The translations under genes were made by a program, and so were the position numbers. This document shows positions 22,938 through 34,838 of a stretch of DNA of 56,000 nt, piece by piece. Under the pieces are notes generated by a model. That model was not told the DNA's origin and ran no database searches. It was given only the letters and a program-made list of their open reading frames with translations. This DNA is from Diphasiastrum complanatum (Eukaryota; Streptophyta; Lycopodiopsida; Lycopodiales; Lycopodiaceae). The stretch lies in NCBI GenBank assembly GCA_029204225.1, contig CM055092.1:64595190-64651189 (forward strand), given 5' to 3'. Position 1 is the stretch's first letter. Every line of letters starts with the position of its first letter.

Positions 22938-23026
22938 GATAACGGGCCCTTACGGGGCCCGTTAACGAGTTTTTTTGGGGGCTCGCCCCCCAAAAACTCG
23001 TAATGGGCCCCTACGGGCCCGTTATC
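22938..23026. repeat. 89-bp GC-rich foldback (long imperfect hairpin)
   Basis: The ends GATAACGGGCCC and GGGCCCGTTATC are exact reverse complements. The pairing continues inward through ACGAG/CTCGT and a T7G5 / C6A5 stem to a tiny loop near 22981-22985. Each arm also contains its own inverted repeat (AACGGGCCC-TTACG-GGGCCCGTT in the left arm), so a cruciform is possible. It stands out in AT-rich flanks. It may be a foldback or MITE-like element, but no clear target duplication was found. Confidence 0.85.
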
Positions 23027-23200
23027 TAATACATAATTTCAGCAAGCAAGTATAAGGAAGATTCTTTCTCTCTTTATTCATTCTGCATAAAATAGAATCA
23101 GAAAACATAGAGGACATATCTTTATTTATTACAAAAACAGAAAACTATCTTTATTTCTATGTTCGGATTGATAGCGACATTAACCATATAACCATAGTGT

Positions 23201-23212
23201 GCTCTGATACCA
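23201..23212 (-). other. Isolated initiator-Met primer-site-like sequence
   Basis: GCTCTGATACCA is the reverse complement of TGGTATCAGAGC. It is followed directly by TGTAAAAAGC, as at an LTR edge. No coding remnant flanks it. Confidence 0.4.
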
Positions 23213-23223
23213 TGTAAAAAGCT

Positions 23224-23259
23224 TGTGTGTGCACGCACGCACACACACACACACACACA
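23224..23259. repeat. CA/GT microsatellite
   Basis: GTGTGTGCACGCACGC passes into a (AC)10 run. Confidence 0.9.
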
Positions 23260-26200
23260 TGTGGAGATGGAAAAGTGGTACCATTCAAGGCTAGTGGGTA
23301 AAGGGCTACTCATTGACTAAGAACGTTGGCTTTAAAGGCACTTTCAACCTAGTTCACATCGGATTCATACATAGAGTTTTGGCATGGCCAGCAAATCAAC
23401 ACCTTGAGGTGCACTAGATAAATGTATAGACAATGTTCTTAAGATTTACTTGAGGAAGTATATAAGCAATAATCAATTGGTTTCAAATAAAGTCACTACT
23501 TGATTTGTAGGCTAAAATAGTCACTTTATGACTCGAAACAAGCATCAAGAACATCATTAAAAAAATGATGGATTTTCTATACGAGGGGTTTAGTGACTGC
23601 TATGCAGAGCAAGCATCTATACTCATAAGACATGCAACACCTTCACAATTGTTGCATACCTTGTTGATGCAATAATCTTGAAAAGCAACAAGCACCAACT
23701 TGATGCATGCAATATTAAATTACGAGATGCCTTTGCAAAGATCGTGGCATTATTAACTCTGTATTCAAATTGTTAAAGGCATAGAAAAAGTTCTCACCTC
23801 GCTATGATATGTTTGAGCGATGCTCCAACAATTTCATGTGGAATAATATGTTCCATTGAGCACTATGCTTCACACAAATGTAAAAAAGGCTTTCAAAATA
23901 AATGTTCATGGTTATTTGATCAAAAGGGAAAAAATGAAGAAGGGCACCATTGAAGGTTTGCAAGTTCGGTAATGTATATCATGATTTGGACTATGTCTAA
24001 CATAGTGACAATAGCCAGCAAATTAAGTCGACTTAGCAAATCTTATGAAGGACACATCCTAGACTACCTCCAAAGGGGATAGCTAGGTATGGGTTGTTGT
24101 ATAGTATAGGACTGACAAGAAATAGAGGTTTTGCCATTTGTGAGGGCACTATGGGTGACAACAAATAAGCATGCAAATATGTCAATGTGGGGGAAATGGA
24201 GCTATCAGATGGAGACAACATTTAGTGGTACAATTTTCAATTGATGGTAGCATGCCATGTTGCCAAGAAGTACACATGGGTCAAAAACATGATGTTGGAG
24301 CTATCCATCTTCAGTATAAACTTTGAACCTTAATTTTTAATCAAGGATGTATCTTCTTATGCAAAATGGAGGTTCTCATAAAAGAATTAACCACATTACA
24401 TTGCAATACCATTTCATCAAAGATATGGTGCAACCTAGTGAATTGATCTAAAAGCAACAAATAGCATGACAAAGGCCATTCGTAAGAGATCAATTTTTTT
24501 TTTCTAGCAAATCCCATAGAGATAATTGATTCTTTTTTTTAAAACTTGGGATAGTGGGAGGGATGATGAGTACAGACGCGCGAGATTACTTCTCAAACAT
24601 AGTTATTTATAACAGTGCCAATGTTTTGACATAAGTTCTTGATGAGTGCCAGTTTGTGGCCTACACAAACTAGATTGAAGTTTCTTCTAAAGGGGACTAG
24701 ACTAATATGAAAAATACTTTTTTACCTACATTTTTGTTCTATACAATTCTACTCATACTTCCATTATCGTAGCCTTTGCAGTTTTAGGACTCCTCTCCTT
24801 ACAAATCCATGCAATCATCACTTGCCAATTTTTTTTTCTTTATTAGCACATTGACGTGATTCACTCACAAGTGCCAAAAATGTGTATGACATTTGAGGTT
24901 GTTGTACAAGCCTCATGATCCTTACTACCACCCCTCCTAATAATGTAGACTCCTAGCACAAGTGACTATGATCAAGACTCTTCCTTTTTTATTAGTCTAC
25001 ATTGACAATCCACAAACTTTGGTTCAATCCCAAGGTCTTTTGTGTAGCTTATAGCCAAACATTCTTTGCTTCTTGTGGTATACAGAGGATTTCAAGCATT
25101 ACTCCTCTTCCCCCATAAAAAAGGATGTGAACAAGGCCATGATCTCCCCCTATCACCAATAGTCACCTCTCTTTCCTTTGGTAACAATTGATAGGTGGAA
25201 TAGACAAATAAGTCAAAGGCCATATGGGAGGTGTGGCCAAATCTAGATACCATCTTTGATTGGTGGGGTGATTAGTATACCTCTAATCCTCAATCATGAG
25301 CTTGTTTAATCTTGTTGACCAAGTTCAATTGTCTATGCAAAGGGGTCCATGCCATGTTGATAGAGCCCTTGTTTCTCCTTTATCTAAAAGACAACAACCC
25401 TAATACTTCAACAAATATGCCAACAAGACGAAGCATACTCTTGGATGTAGACATTTGGCAAGCCACCTAGAAAATCTCATTCGAATCCCAATGAAAATTA
25501 AACTGATGATGCTCACAACGAAAAGAAAGTCGCTACACCTCAATGTGTCAAGGAAAGGCAACACAACACAAACATGCCAACATAGATTCAAAAGCATCAA
25601 GGTTTTTTGAAAGACAAAACTAAAGATTTATTATGTAGAAGAATCTTTCATCAAGGACTTGCTAGCCTAGATAATTTCCATCTGAATGACACATGCCCTA
25701 CTTGTGAAAATGCAACAAGAAAATGATTGGCTCATTCATTTATTTAGTCACCCATAGAGCCGAAAGCATAGGTTCTTTCAACTAGGTCTACAATGTGAAC
25801 ATGATAAAAATAAACACTTTTTTTTTTTCTCGGGGGGTGAGGAAACCTTTAATCATGTGCTCATTACTATTGCACCACAATTATGCCAAATAGCTTTCAA
25901 TACACACAATTTGAAATAATCTTGATTTTTGCAAATGAGAAAAGTTATAAAGAGAAATTTGCAAATCTAGAACTAAAGCTAGGTGTAGTTGAAGATAATT
26001 CATTAAGTGGAAATTGAGCGATAGCTCAATTTAGAATCTGAAGAGTTTATGTTATTTTTTAGATCATTACATTAAGATACTTCAAGAAATAGATGTACTT
26101 AAGACAAATTAGTATTGAGACAAATGAGAATGATAATCAATTGATGTGATGTTGCGTACATGTAAAATTGTGAACATGTCTAGATTTTATACAAAACAAA

Positions 26201-28606
26201 AGTAATTATTATTGTATGTAAATGGTTTGTACAAATTAATACTCCAAAGTTTTGGTCTCATTGCATGGTGTGCTCAAAAAAACTTGGTAATTGTATCATA
26301 TTCAAAAATAAACCTTTTTAAAAAAATGTAGTGTTTGTGGGGTCATGGCTCATTAATAATCTTGATATCAAGGATCATTGGATCTATAGCTAAGACGCCA
26401 CTCATGCAAGTATAGATATCACAAAAAGTTGTAGCAACATTCAAATGTGACCTCCCATCTTCCATGACAAAAATAGTTGTATTTTTGGTTATTTTTTCCT
26501 GAGGGGGGTGGGCAGGGGTGTTTTTCCATTAAGACCAAGTTCACCACTCCAGTTGTGAAGGAAAACATGCACAAACAGGCACCTCTTGCCTACTTTCTTT
26601 TTTTTGAAACTCATATCTCACTATCTACCAACAATCCAAGTGAATCCTTTCAAAAGCATGTTCTTCATATACAGATTCTTTGCAGCAATATATGCCCCAA
26701 CTGTTTCAAGTTAAAACTAACCAAGTTAAAAAGTGTCAAATATGTTAAGGTAATGAATAGAAAATCGATAATGTTCAATGTGGGTGTGCAAACACCATAC
26801 TAATGTTATATCTTTTAAGGTTATTTACTTTTAAAGATCCTACATCACCATAGATAGATACCATCAAAAAAACATTAAACTTTTGATTGTGTATAGATAC
26901 ATATGACCATAATTCAAACTTGCCATGTCAAGTCTAAAGCCTATAGTCGACTCCTCGGTTAAAAATTGTGAAACATGTCACAAACATGTTCATGTATACT
27001 ATAATCAAATCGAAACTATGGGCCTTTAACCTGCAACATCAAAGCTCATGGCAAATAACAGGGTGTTGAACAGAAATCTACATTGTCAAAGTGGTAATGA
27101 AAAGTATCTAATTATAGTATTTGTCTCATGGTTATTGTAACTTCCAGAAAGCCTATACCTGACTAGAACAAAGTCCATCACAAAGATTGAAATCACAAGT
27201 TATATGAAGGTATATAAAACCCATTAAGAGTTCTGAAAACAACTGTCTTAAGTAGCATCAGCGACAGTTTGATCAGCTCTTCGAGTTACATGTCAGTAAG
27301 TACCAAGAACTTGAGCAAGCGATTTCACATACATTATCCTATCTAGATGTGTAAATTTGAAAGTATGAACTATTGACTTCAAGATAAATTCAGCAAGCAG
27401 GGGATTAAAATGCATGGTATGAATTAAAAGATCATATCTTAAATTGAGGGTATTTAATACCATGAATGCCACTAGATTTTTTATTAATGTGTATTACATA
27501 TTTGACCATAGCAACATGTACATCCAAAAAAATTTGATTTGACGTAGAGAGCGAGACATAGATATAGCCACTCAAAGCTGCCCAAGTTCTGTGTTGAAAT
27601 TAGCTATCTGCAATGAATTGCCAATCTTTTTCATCAACTCTGCAATCCAACCAAAAGTTTTGCAAGACCCTTGCAGGAATGAGCTAGCTCTATCGGAAAT
27701 TGTTATAATTTGGCTAAGTTATAGCCCAAAAATGCATGAAAATCCGAGGCAGAATTATATGTGCATGCAATCAACAGTGTATTTACCTCAATAGATACAG
27801 GTGGGTTGCTCTTAAAGTTTTAATCTAACTAGGCTAGTTAGTTTTCTACTCCTGAAAATTTCAGCTTTCTGAATTCTACTCCTCTCTCCTCGAGCGTACA
27901 AACTTCCATTGGTTCATGTGTCCAAAATCACAAGGGAGTTCAAACTCTGGAGTAACACAATTGGCAATCCCATTGCAAATGATTTTGATGTGTTAAATGA
28001 TTTGTCTATTGTCTGGTTTCAACACTATTCTGTGAGCTGTCTATTGCCTTAAATTGTTAACTAGTGTCACATTTCAGTTACTCTCGTCTGAATCTTTAAG
28101 CACTGGCATTTTCTAAATGACAATAAATTATGTTAGAGCATCTGATATGTGATTGTCACGTTATGTATAGGCGACCCCATTACAGCATGAGTTTATGTTC
28201 TCAATTGCCCTTGTCATGACATCTTCTATCACAACGAAGATTCACAGAAAGATTTCTCAGATATCCACCAGGAATGTGTGCAAAAATAAATCCAGAGTTC
28301 AGCTTTAATTCAAAACTACTCGTGGCATTATTCGACACTTATCTTTGAATTTAATGTTTTTGAAGTCCACCATAATTTTAAGACTTGGTGATTCCAAAGT
28401 TCACCTTTATTTTCAGAATGATAACAATATCAGAAAGAATAAGCATATAATTTCTGAATAGCTGAAGTAGCTTATTTGGGGAAACTGGACAAGGATACAA
28501 CATTTAAGCTAGTTAAGAATCTGTTTGTCTATGCACTCAGTAAACCCAGTATGGAATATAATATAGAAGTTTGAATGCTGTTTGAAGTTGTTGTATGATT
28601 AAGTTT
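23260..28606. other. 5.3 kb AT-rich stretch without a supportable gene
   Basis: Frames are short and none shows a known domain on either strand. There are homopolymer T runs (for example near 24530 and 25820). Decayed transposon sequence is likely but no motif survives that I can name. The last part is the 3' flank of the acylphosphatase gene. Confidence 0.5.
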
Positions 28607-28876
28607 TCACCATTCAGTTGGCCTACGTTCAAATCCTTCAGACAAAGAACCATCCCAAGGAGACACATCTAAACCACTAACCTTTGCCATTTCAGGCCCT
28701 CGATAACACTTTTGTATCATCTTATCTACAATAGGAGCATTTCCGGAGAAGACAGCCTCCACAGAACCGTCTCTATGATTTCTCACCCATCCTTTCAAGC
28801 CAAGTTGTTTTGCACTATCCACAGTCCAATTCCTGTAGAACACACCCTGAACCTTCCCTTTGATGCGAACATTTAC
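28607..28876 (-). CDS. Acylphosphatase, exon 2 (catalytic domain)
   Basis: Acylphosphatase hydrolyses the carboxyl-phosphate bond of acyl phosphates. This exon encodes 89 residues and a TGA stop at 28607-28609. It carries the family signature GKVQGVFYRNWT, with the phosphate-binding arginine, and GLKGWVRNHRDGSVEAVFSG, with the catalytic asparagine. The tail GFERRPTEW also fits. It is essentially the whole fold of about 90-100 residues except for the first strand residue and the N-terminus. A good acceptor (TTTACAG before 28876) opens the exon in phase 0 at VNVRIKG. No start codon exists in the exon, so an upstream exon is required. The best candidate is 54635-54784, about 25.8 kb away on the same strand. 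Confidence 0.93.
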   Translation of the reverse strand, partial: VNVRIKGKVQGVFYRNWTVDSAKQLGLKGWVRNHRDGSVEAVFSGNAPIVDKMIQKCYRGPEMAKVSGLDVSPWDGSLSEGFERRPTEW

Positions 28877-29057
28877 CTGTAAATCAAATCCTAGTCAGAT
28901 TACCAAAAGCCAAGAACAATCTTTTCACTTTCCTCAGAAACTACCCATGCTACCCTGTCCGTTCACTTGGGACTACAATATTCCCTAAACACTGGCACTT
29001 TTTAGATAGCAGAGCTGAAAGTTTAGGTGGACTTACTAGAGAAAATAAGTGATAGCC

Positions 29058-29060
<3 letters not shown>

Positions 29061-29113
<53 letters not shown>
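29061..29113. repeat. (AG)26 microsatellite
   Basis: A pure AG/GA run about 180 bp upstream of acylphosphatase exon 2, within the proposed intron. Confidence 0.97.
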
Positions 29114-29116
<3 letters not shown>

Positions 29117-30418
29117 AAGAAGCCAAAAACATTCACTCCTGTACCCAAAAAGCTTTTTGAAACTCAAGGCCTCTAATGAGCATCATCCATGGAAAGAAAA
29201 CAGCTATCGTCGCTGAATTGGAGGTTTTTGTCATTGCTTTCAACAGTACATCATTAGCTGAAAAACGGAGCAAAAAACATCTGCAGATGTTGCTGAGTTG
29301 ACCTACTAAAAATAAAGATCAAAGGCATGAGATCGATCAAAGAAAACTCAGCTAGAGAAACTGAGAATCTGTTAAGTGGTAGCAATGTACTCAGTGCAAT
29401 TCAACAATGTTTTGCAAGCCCAATGAAAATCAGGTTGCTGCCCTCATCCAGGAGGTTTAATATTCGTTACCTTTCATCTCTAAATTCAGAACTATGAGCC
29501 TAAGATGGGGCAGGATATTAATTTCGTACATTGCAATATTCATAGCGTGTGCAGCCAAAAATTTATGGGATTCGGCATACCTGTGTACATAATCAGCAAT
29601 TAAGCTTACGTATTGATCAGGTGTAAAAGAATGGCCATGTGGTTAGTTAAAATTACAACTACTAGGCCAAATCAGCCATTGAAGGCTAGCACTGAGTAGC
29701 AAAACATAGTAGATAATTTGATAACATGAATTGCCAATGAGTGTCAAGTTCTGATACAAATATAGTACTCGTCTTCATTTCTAGCAAAACCATGTTTAGC
29801 TTATGAGCTGTTTGGGATATCAGGCTAACCAACCACGTGTTGCCCTTGGCAACATGATAAGTGTACCTACTGTCTAGATCATGATATATAAGAATAATCC
29901 AGGATAGTCGCTTGGCCAACATCACAACAAGGGCATAATAAGAAATAACATATGGAATAGAAAACATGGAAAAAATTATCGAGTTCCATACATTATATTT
30001 GTTTAATTTAATGCCAAAAAATCCCAAAAATTGGATTTTTTTTGTTATGTATGTATGGAACAAAGCATCTAGGGTACAGCTCACTACCTAATATCCAATA
30101 GTGTAGACTAATGACTACATAAATAAAATCTTATGGTTCTCAACTCTAGCTCAAAATAGAACATAAATTTGATTGTCGCATTGGCTTTTTTAAGATTAAA
30201 AAAAATTTGAAACATTTCAAATTGAGATTCAAGGAAACAATGTTAATGCCTCTACATAGGTGAGGAAGGAACTTGTAAGCAACAACTTTACTAGGAAGAA
30301 GTCTTCTCAAGGTCACATATTGCCAAAAGATGGATGAAAATGGAGAAATATAACAATGGTCCATAAAATTGTAGAAGAGAAAAACATAATGACTGGGTAC
30401 TAAAAGAAGTAAAAGACG
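29114..30418. other. Intronic stretch, no feature seen
   Basis: The sequence is AT-rich with only short unsupported frames on both strands. I see no transposon or host domain. Confidence 0.5.
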
Positions 30419-30585
30419 CGAAAAATTATGCAAATCTCAACTTCATCATGTTAGGCCTTAATCCTAAGATATGAAAGATTATGTGAATCTCAAAACTTCA
30501 TCATGTTAGGCCTTAAGCCTAGGATGTGAAAGATTATGTGAATTTCAACCTCACCATGTTAGGCTTCAAGCCTAAGTCAAGTATA
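30419..30585. repeat. About three tandem copies of a 54-bp unit
   Basis: Units beginning GAAAGATTATGTGAATCTCA and containing CATCATGTTAGGCCTTA recur three times with small differences, just before the gag of gypsy A. They may belong to its leader. Confidence 0.75.
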
Positions 30586-30644
30586 GGCCTCAATCCTACA
30601 TTCAAAAGGTCATTCAAGCTTATGTAAGGAGCTATGTGCTACAT

Positions 30645-31771
30645 ATGCCAAACTATGGAAAATCTTTGAAAATGACCACTTCTTCGGTACCTGATCAACC
30701 CCTGACAAGAGGCATTGATGAATTAGGAACGGAATCTTTGAGGTTTAGTAAGGGGAAAGAACCCATAGAAGTAGAAGAACAAGAGCAATTCGCCGAAGAA
30801 CTCGACGAATTGGTTACCAAGGAGCAGTATCTCCACTTGGTAACAGAAGTGGATGAATTGAAACTGGCTTTCGCCAATTTCAAATCCAGTATGGACGACT
30901 CGTTCGCCGAGCTCTTAATTTTGAACTCCGCGAAAGGAAGCCTCCCATCCACTTCTCAGCCATCCCCTTCTCCACTTCCATCAGTTTCGGGTGAGCCTAT
31001 GCGGTCTCATCCCAGTGCCTTTAAAGACTTAAAGCCTCCTACTTTTATTGGGGAAGAGAAGGATAGAAACGCAGATATTTTACAAACCTTCCTCAGCAAA
31101 TGGAAGAACATTCATGCTCTTAAACAGACCCCTGACCATTTGCAAACTATAGAGGCCAGCCTTTCCCTAGGGCCCATGGCCTACAAGTGGTGGTTAAACC
31201 TCCAGGAGACTGGGCAGACCCCCCGTCATGGAAAGCTTTTGAAGAGGCCTTCCTAAGAGAGTTTCTACCAGAAAACGAACTTGATAGAGCCTGGGAAACC
31301 TGGGAGAAAACAGTAATGGATAAATCTTTAATCCAATATATCTCACAGTATCGAGAAGCAATTTTAAGGATAAAAAATATGGATGATTATCCAAAAATCA
31401 GAGGATTTGTCTGTGGCCTTAAAGATGAATATAAAGTAGAGGTCCAGAGAAACTCGCCCACTACCCTAGAGCAAGCTCTCAGATATGCTCAAATCTATGA
31501 TGATTCAGTGGGTAGGAAAAGGGCGAGACAACAACCTCTTTGTGAGCAGCCTCCTCAGAAGGACTTTCGATTTGAAAAGAAATTTTTAAAAAGACAGAAA
31601 GAAGATAAAGTTAAAGGTGAAGCTCCTCAGAAATGCCCATCACTCATTCAGCCCTTAAAACCAGAAGATTTTGAGAAAGCTAAACAAGAACGTTTGTGCT
31701 TTGTGTGCATGGGCAAGGGACACACAGTCAGACAGTGTCCCAAGGGCCTTTCACAAAAAAAGATAAGATAA
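30645..31771 (+). pseudogene. gypsy A gag
   Basis: The first in-frame ATG is 30645, with another at 30672 (MTTSSVPDQPLTRG). An acidic, Ser/Pro-rich N-terminal part leads to the capsid region (KPPTFIGEEKDRNADILQTF, SLGPMAYKWWLNLQ). A frameshift near 31190-31250 moves the rest (WKAFEEAFLREFLPENELDR, RGFVCGLKDEYKVEVQ) to another frame. The zinc knuckle CFVCMGKGHTVRQC closes it near 31700-31745. The stop at 31769-31771 is followed by protease in a third frame. Confidence 0.87.
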
Positions 31772-31775
31772 AAAA

Positions 31776-32190
31776 CAAGTTCATCTTGTTCAGACTGTAA
31801 GTTTCCCAAGTGACTCGGCAGCTTCCGAGATCAAAGTGTTTCATGAAGACCATGAACACTGTTGCCAGCTAATCTCTGCAATGCTAGCGAGACCCTTCAG
31901 CTTTGGGCCGCATGACCTAGTATGTATGCATGGGAAAGTTGGTAACCAGTCAGTCAGAGTCATGGTTGATGATGGGGCGACCCATAATCTCATCAACTAC
32001 ACCCTTGTTAAAAAACTCAGACTTCCAAAGGTACCTAGTCAGCATAGGTACATAGTTTCATTAGCTAAGGGTGAAGATAAGAAAATTTGGGAAACTATGG
32101 TAAGTAATTCAGGGGTACCAAGATGAAATAAACTTTCAGATAATGCACCTGGATCGCACAGACATTGTTCTCGGGAGAGATTGGAGCTAC
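31776..32190 (+). pseudogene. gypsy A aspartic protease
   Basis: The active-site segment reads MVDDGATHNLINYTLV near 31962, with DDG where retroviral-type proteases usually have DSG or DTG. The second half ([18 protein letters not shown], near 32143) carries the hydrophobic-hydrophobic-Gly motif VLG. The two halves are separated by a stop or frame change near 32120. Confidence 0.82.
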
Positions 32191-33170
32191 AACTTAGGAC
32201 CTTCCCTCCACAGAAATTATCAGGAGAACACCCTCAGCTTTCAGCATAAAGGCCGAGAGATCCAGTTGCATGGGGAGCATGATGTCCCCAACAGCCCTAT
32301 GGTTTGTAGTTCAGAGCTCTGTCAGCTAATCGGAGACGACAACCATCAGGTATTCTTATGTGACTTTCAGTTTATTCCAAAAGTTTCTATTTCCAGTTCT
32401 TTACAGCAAAAAATCAGTAAATTAGAAACTTTGTTGTCTAAATTTAAAGATGTTTTTCCTGAGGATTTACCACATGGTTTACCACCTAGCAGAGAGGTAG
32501 ATCATGTAATAAACCTAGTACCAGGTACATCACCTGATTCTAAACCTCCGTATCGGGTCAGCCGAACAGAGGATGAAGAAATAACTAGGCAATTAACAGA
32601 TTATCTTGGGAAAGGCCAAATTCAGACCAGTAATTCACCATGGGCCTCACCAGTCCTTTTGGTGAAAAAGAAAGAGGGGTTTATGCGTCTTTGCGTAGAT
32701 TACAGAGCCCTCAATAAAGTCACAATTAAGAATAAGTATCCTATGCCTCGGACAGACGAGTTGTTTGATCAACTCGACAGGGCTAAGTTTTTCAGTAAAA
32801 TAGACCTAAGGTCGGGATATCATCAAGTCCGTATAAAGTCGGAAGATGTCCCGAAAACAGCTTTTAGGACTCGTCATGGTCGTTATGAATTTAAGGTGAT
32901 GCCTTTTGGGCTCACAAATGCTCCAGCTACCTTTATGACCTTGATGAACAGTGTTCTCAGACCATACTTGGGTAAGTTTATAGTCGTATTTTTAGATGAC
33001 ATCCTCGTCTACAGTAAAACGAGGAAGGAGCATCTTAAACACCTTAGAAAGGTGTTTCGACTGCTTTGAAAGCATAAGCTTTATGCTAAAAAACCTAAGT
33101 GTGAATTCTTCATTATTCATTAACACAAAGTATTCTCAAAGAGAAGAGAGAGATGGTTAGATGACCCTCT
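32191..33170 (+). pseudogene. gypsy A reverse transcriptase
   Basis: The palm and fingers are well preserved: [55 protein letters not shown] with the first aspartate, [12 protein letters not shown], and [13 protein letters not shown] with the FLDD box. A stop (TGA, 33067-33069) interrupts before KHKLYAKKPKCEFF, with another near 33121. After about 33150 the sequence joins the copia B LTR. The thumb and connection are lost. Confidence 0.9.
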
Positions 33171-33534
33171 TGTAGAAACTTGTGGACAGCCAATATGAAC
33201 AGTAGATTGCTTAACAAAAGTGTGTCTCATACAAATGAATGGCTACATATAAGTAGTCCAAGATGGCTATCTACCTTCATGACTGTTGGCTGTCCAATAA
33301 CTTGACTAATGGCTATCTAGCTACCATAAGTTACATAAAATAATTAAGTACCCCAAATAACAAGTTAGGTACTTAATTCACATGTATAGGCCCCTAGTGG
33401 ACCCACGAGTCCCTACAAGTTAGTTTCATACTAACTTGGGCCTAAAATATAAATGACCATGGTTACACAGATCTCGACCTTTTGGGTCATAGTAACCTAT
33501 GGCTTCTACATCATTTACATTTATTATTCTAACA
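33171..33534 (-). repeat. 3' LTR of copia B (364 bp)
   Basis: In plus-strand view it runs TGTAGAAAC to TTCTAACA. It matches 37639-37999 almost exactly. It shares words (CACGAGTC; CGACCTTTTGGGTCA) with the LTR of copia E. Confidence 0.9.
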
Positions 33535-33544
33535 CCCTCCTTAA
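33535..33544 (-). other. Polypurine tract of copia B
   Basis: Minus-strand TTAAGGAGGG lies immediately before the 3' LTR. Confidence 0.75.
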
Positions 33545-33564
33545 ATGAAAATGACATGTATTCA

Positions 33565-34815
33565 CTAAGTAAGAAAATCAGCATGTTGCTTTAAATTTAA
33601 AGCTTCACAAAGAGCTTTAAATCGAACTCTAGGCAATGCCTTAGTGAACACATCTGCAATATTATCCTCTGTGGGATAATATTCAAGCGTGATGTCGCAA
33701 TTATTAAGCTTCTCCCGAACAAAGTGATAGTGGACCTTGATAGGCTTTGTTCTTGCATGAAATACTGGATTTCGTGCAATGGCAATAGCACTTTGACTAT
33801 CTGTAAATAGGAGAGTAGCTGAGGGCTGGCCATGCTTCATATCGACAAGTAATTGTCTCAGCCATATACACTCCGTAGTGGCTGAAAACGTTGCTCTATA
33901 TTCTGCTTCACTTGAGGATGTAGCAACGATGGGCTGCTTCTTGCTTAACCAAGAAACTGCAGAATTTCCAATGAAAAAGCAATGACCACTAGTAGAGCGT
34001 CTAGTGTCTTGATCTCCACCCCAATCCGAGTCACAAAAACCAGCCAAACATGCATCATCACTAGAAGGATAAAACAAACCAAGTGTTTTACTTCCTTGAA
34101 GATATCGAAGGATCCTCTTCAATGCTTTCCAATGTGATGTCAACGGAGCATGCATGAATTGACTCATGAGGGAAACACTATAAGATATGTCTGGTCTTGA
34201 GTTGCATAAGTAAATGAGACTTCCAACCGCTTGACAATATAGTGTAGTATCAAATGGTTCACCGCCACTTTCATTACTTAACTTCAGGCCCGTCTCAATT
34301 GGTGTAGCAACCGGCTTGCAATCTTCCATTTTGAAACGCTTCAAAATCTACTTGATGTACCGCTGTTGGGTAATGAAGATTCCAGCCTTTCCTTGCAAAA
34401 ACTCAAGACCAAGGTAGAAATGCAATTGGCCTAAATCTGATGTATCATAAACTGAAGCAAGATCAGATTTTAAGGCTGCAATATATTGTTCATTACTACC
34501 CGTAATGATAATATCATCAACATATAGCAAGATGATGATGATAAACTCAGATGTATGCATGACATAAAGCGTAGATTCACTAGGACTGTTAGAAAACCCA
34601 AGATCACAAAAGTATGTGTGTATCTTTTGATACCACATCCTTGGGGCTTGTTTTAATCCATAGAGAGCCTTCTTGAGAAGACACACTTGGTCTTCTTGAC
34701 CTGCAACCAAAAAACCAGCAGGTTGCTGAAGGTAAACTTCCTCATTAAGATCACCATTGAGGAAGGCTGTCTTTATGTCAAGTTGGTGCATACGCCAACC
34801 ATGATGGGCAGCCAA
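33565..34815 (-). pseudogene. copia B reverse transcriptase C-terminal part and RNase H
   Basis: The frame 34348-34815 begins MAAHHGWRMHQLDIKTAFLN and includes KKALYGLKQAPRMWYQK and the catalytic LLYVDDIIITGS. One in-frame stop (34345-34347) separates it from 33565-34344. That second frame carries MKRFKMEDCKPVATPIE, RPDISYSVSLMSQF and the RNase H motifs CDSDWGGD, SSSEAEYRA and TDSQSAIAIA. Apart from that stop the two pieces look complete. This is the best-preserved part of the element. Confidence 0.92.
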
Positions 34816-34838
34816 AGCAGTGACTATTCTTACAGTAG

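Noticed and set aside
23201-23260. A further copia element starting at the primer-like site
   Set aside because: Only the primer motif and a TG edge are visible, with no LTR partner or coding remnant.
27591-27794. 67-codon plus-strand frame
   Set aside because: No start context, domain or neighbour support.
23260-28606. A host gene hidden in the long AT-rich stretch
   Set aside because: I scanned both strands for known domains and saw none; frames are short and irregular.
28950-29132. Minus-strand frame rich in Ser-Leu repeats as a possible signal peptide exon for acylphosphatase
   Set aside because: It is only the translated (AG)n microsatellite, and it does not supply the KTV junction that exon 54635-54784 does.
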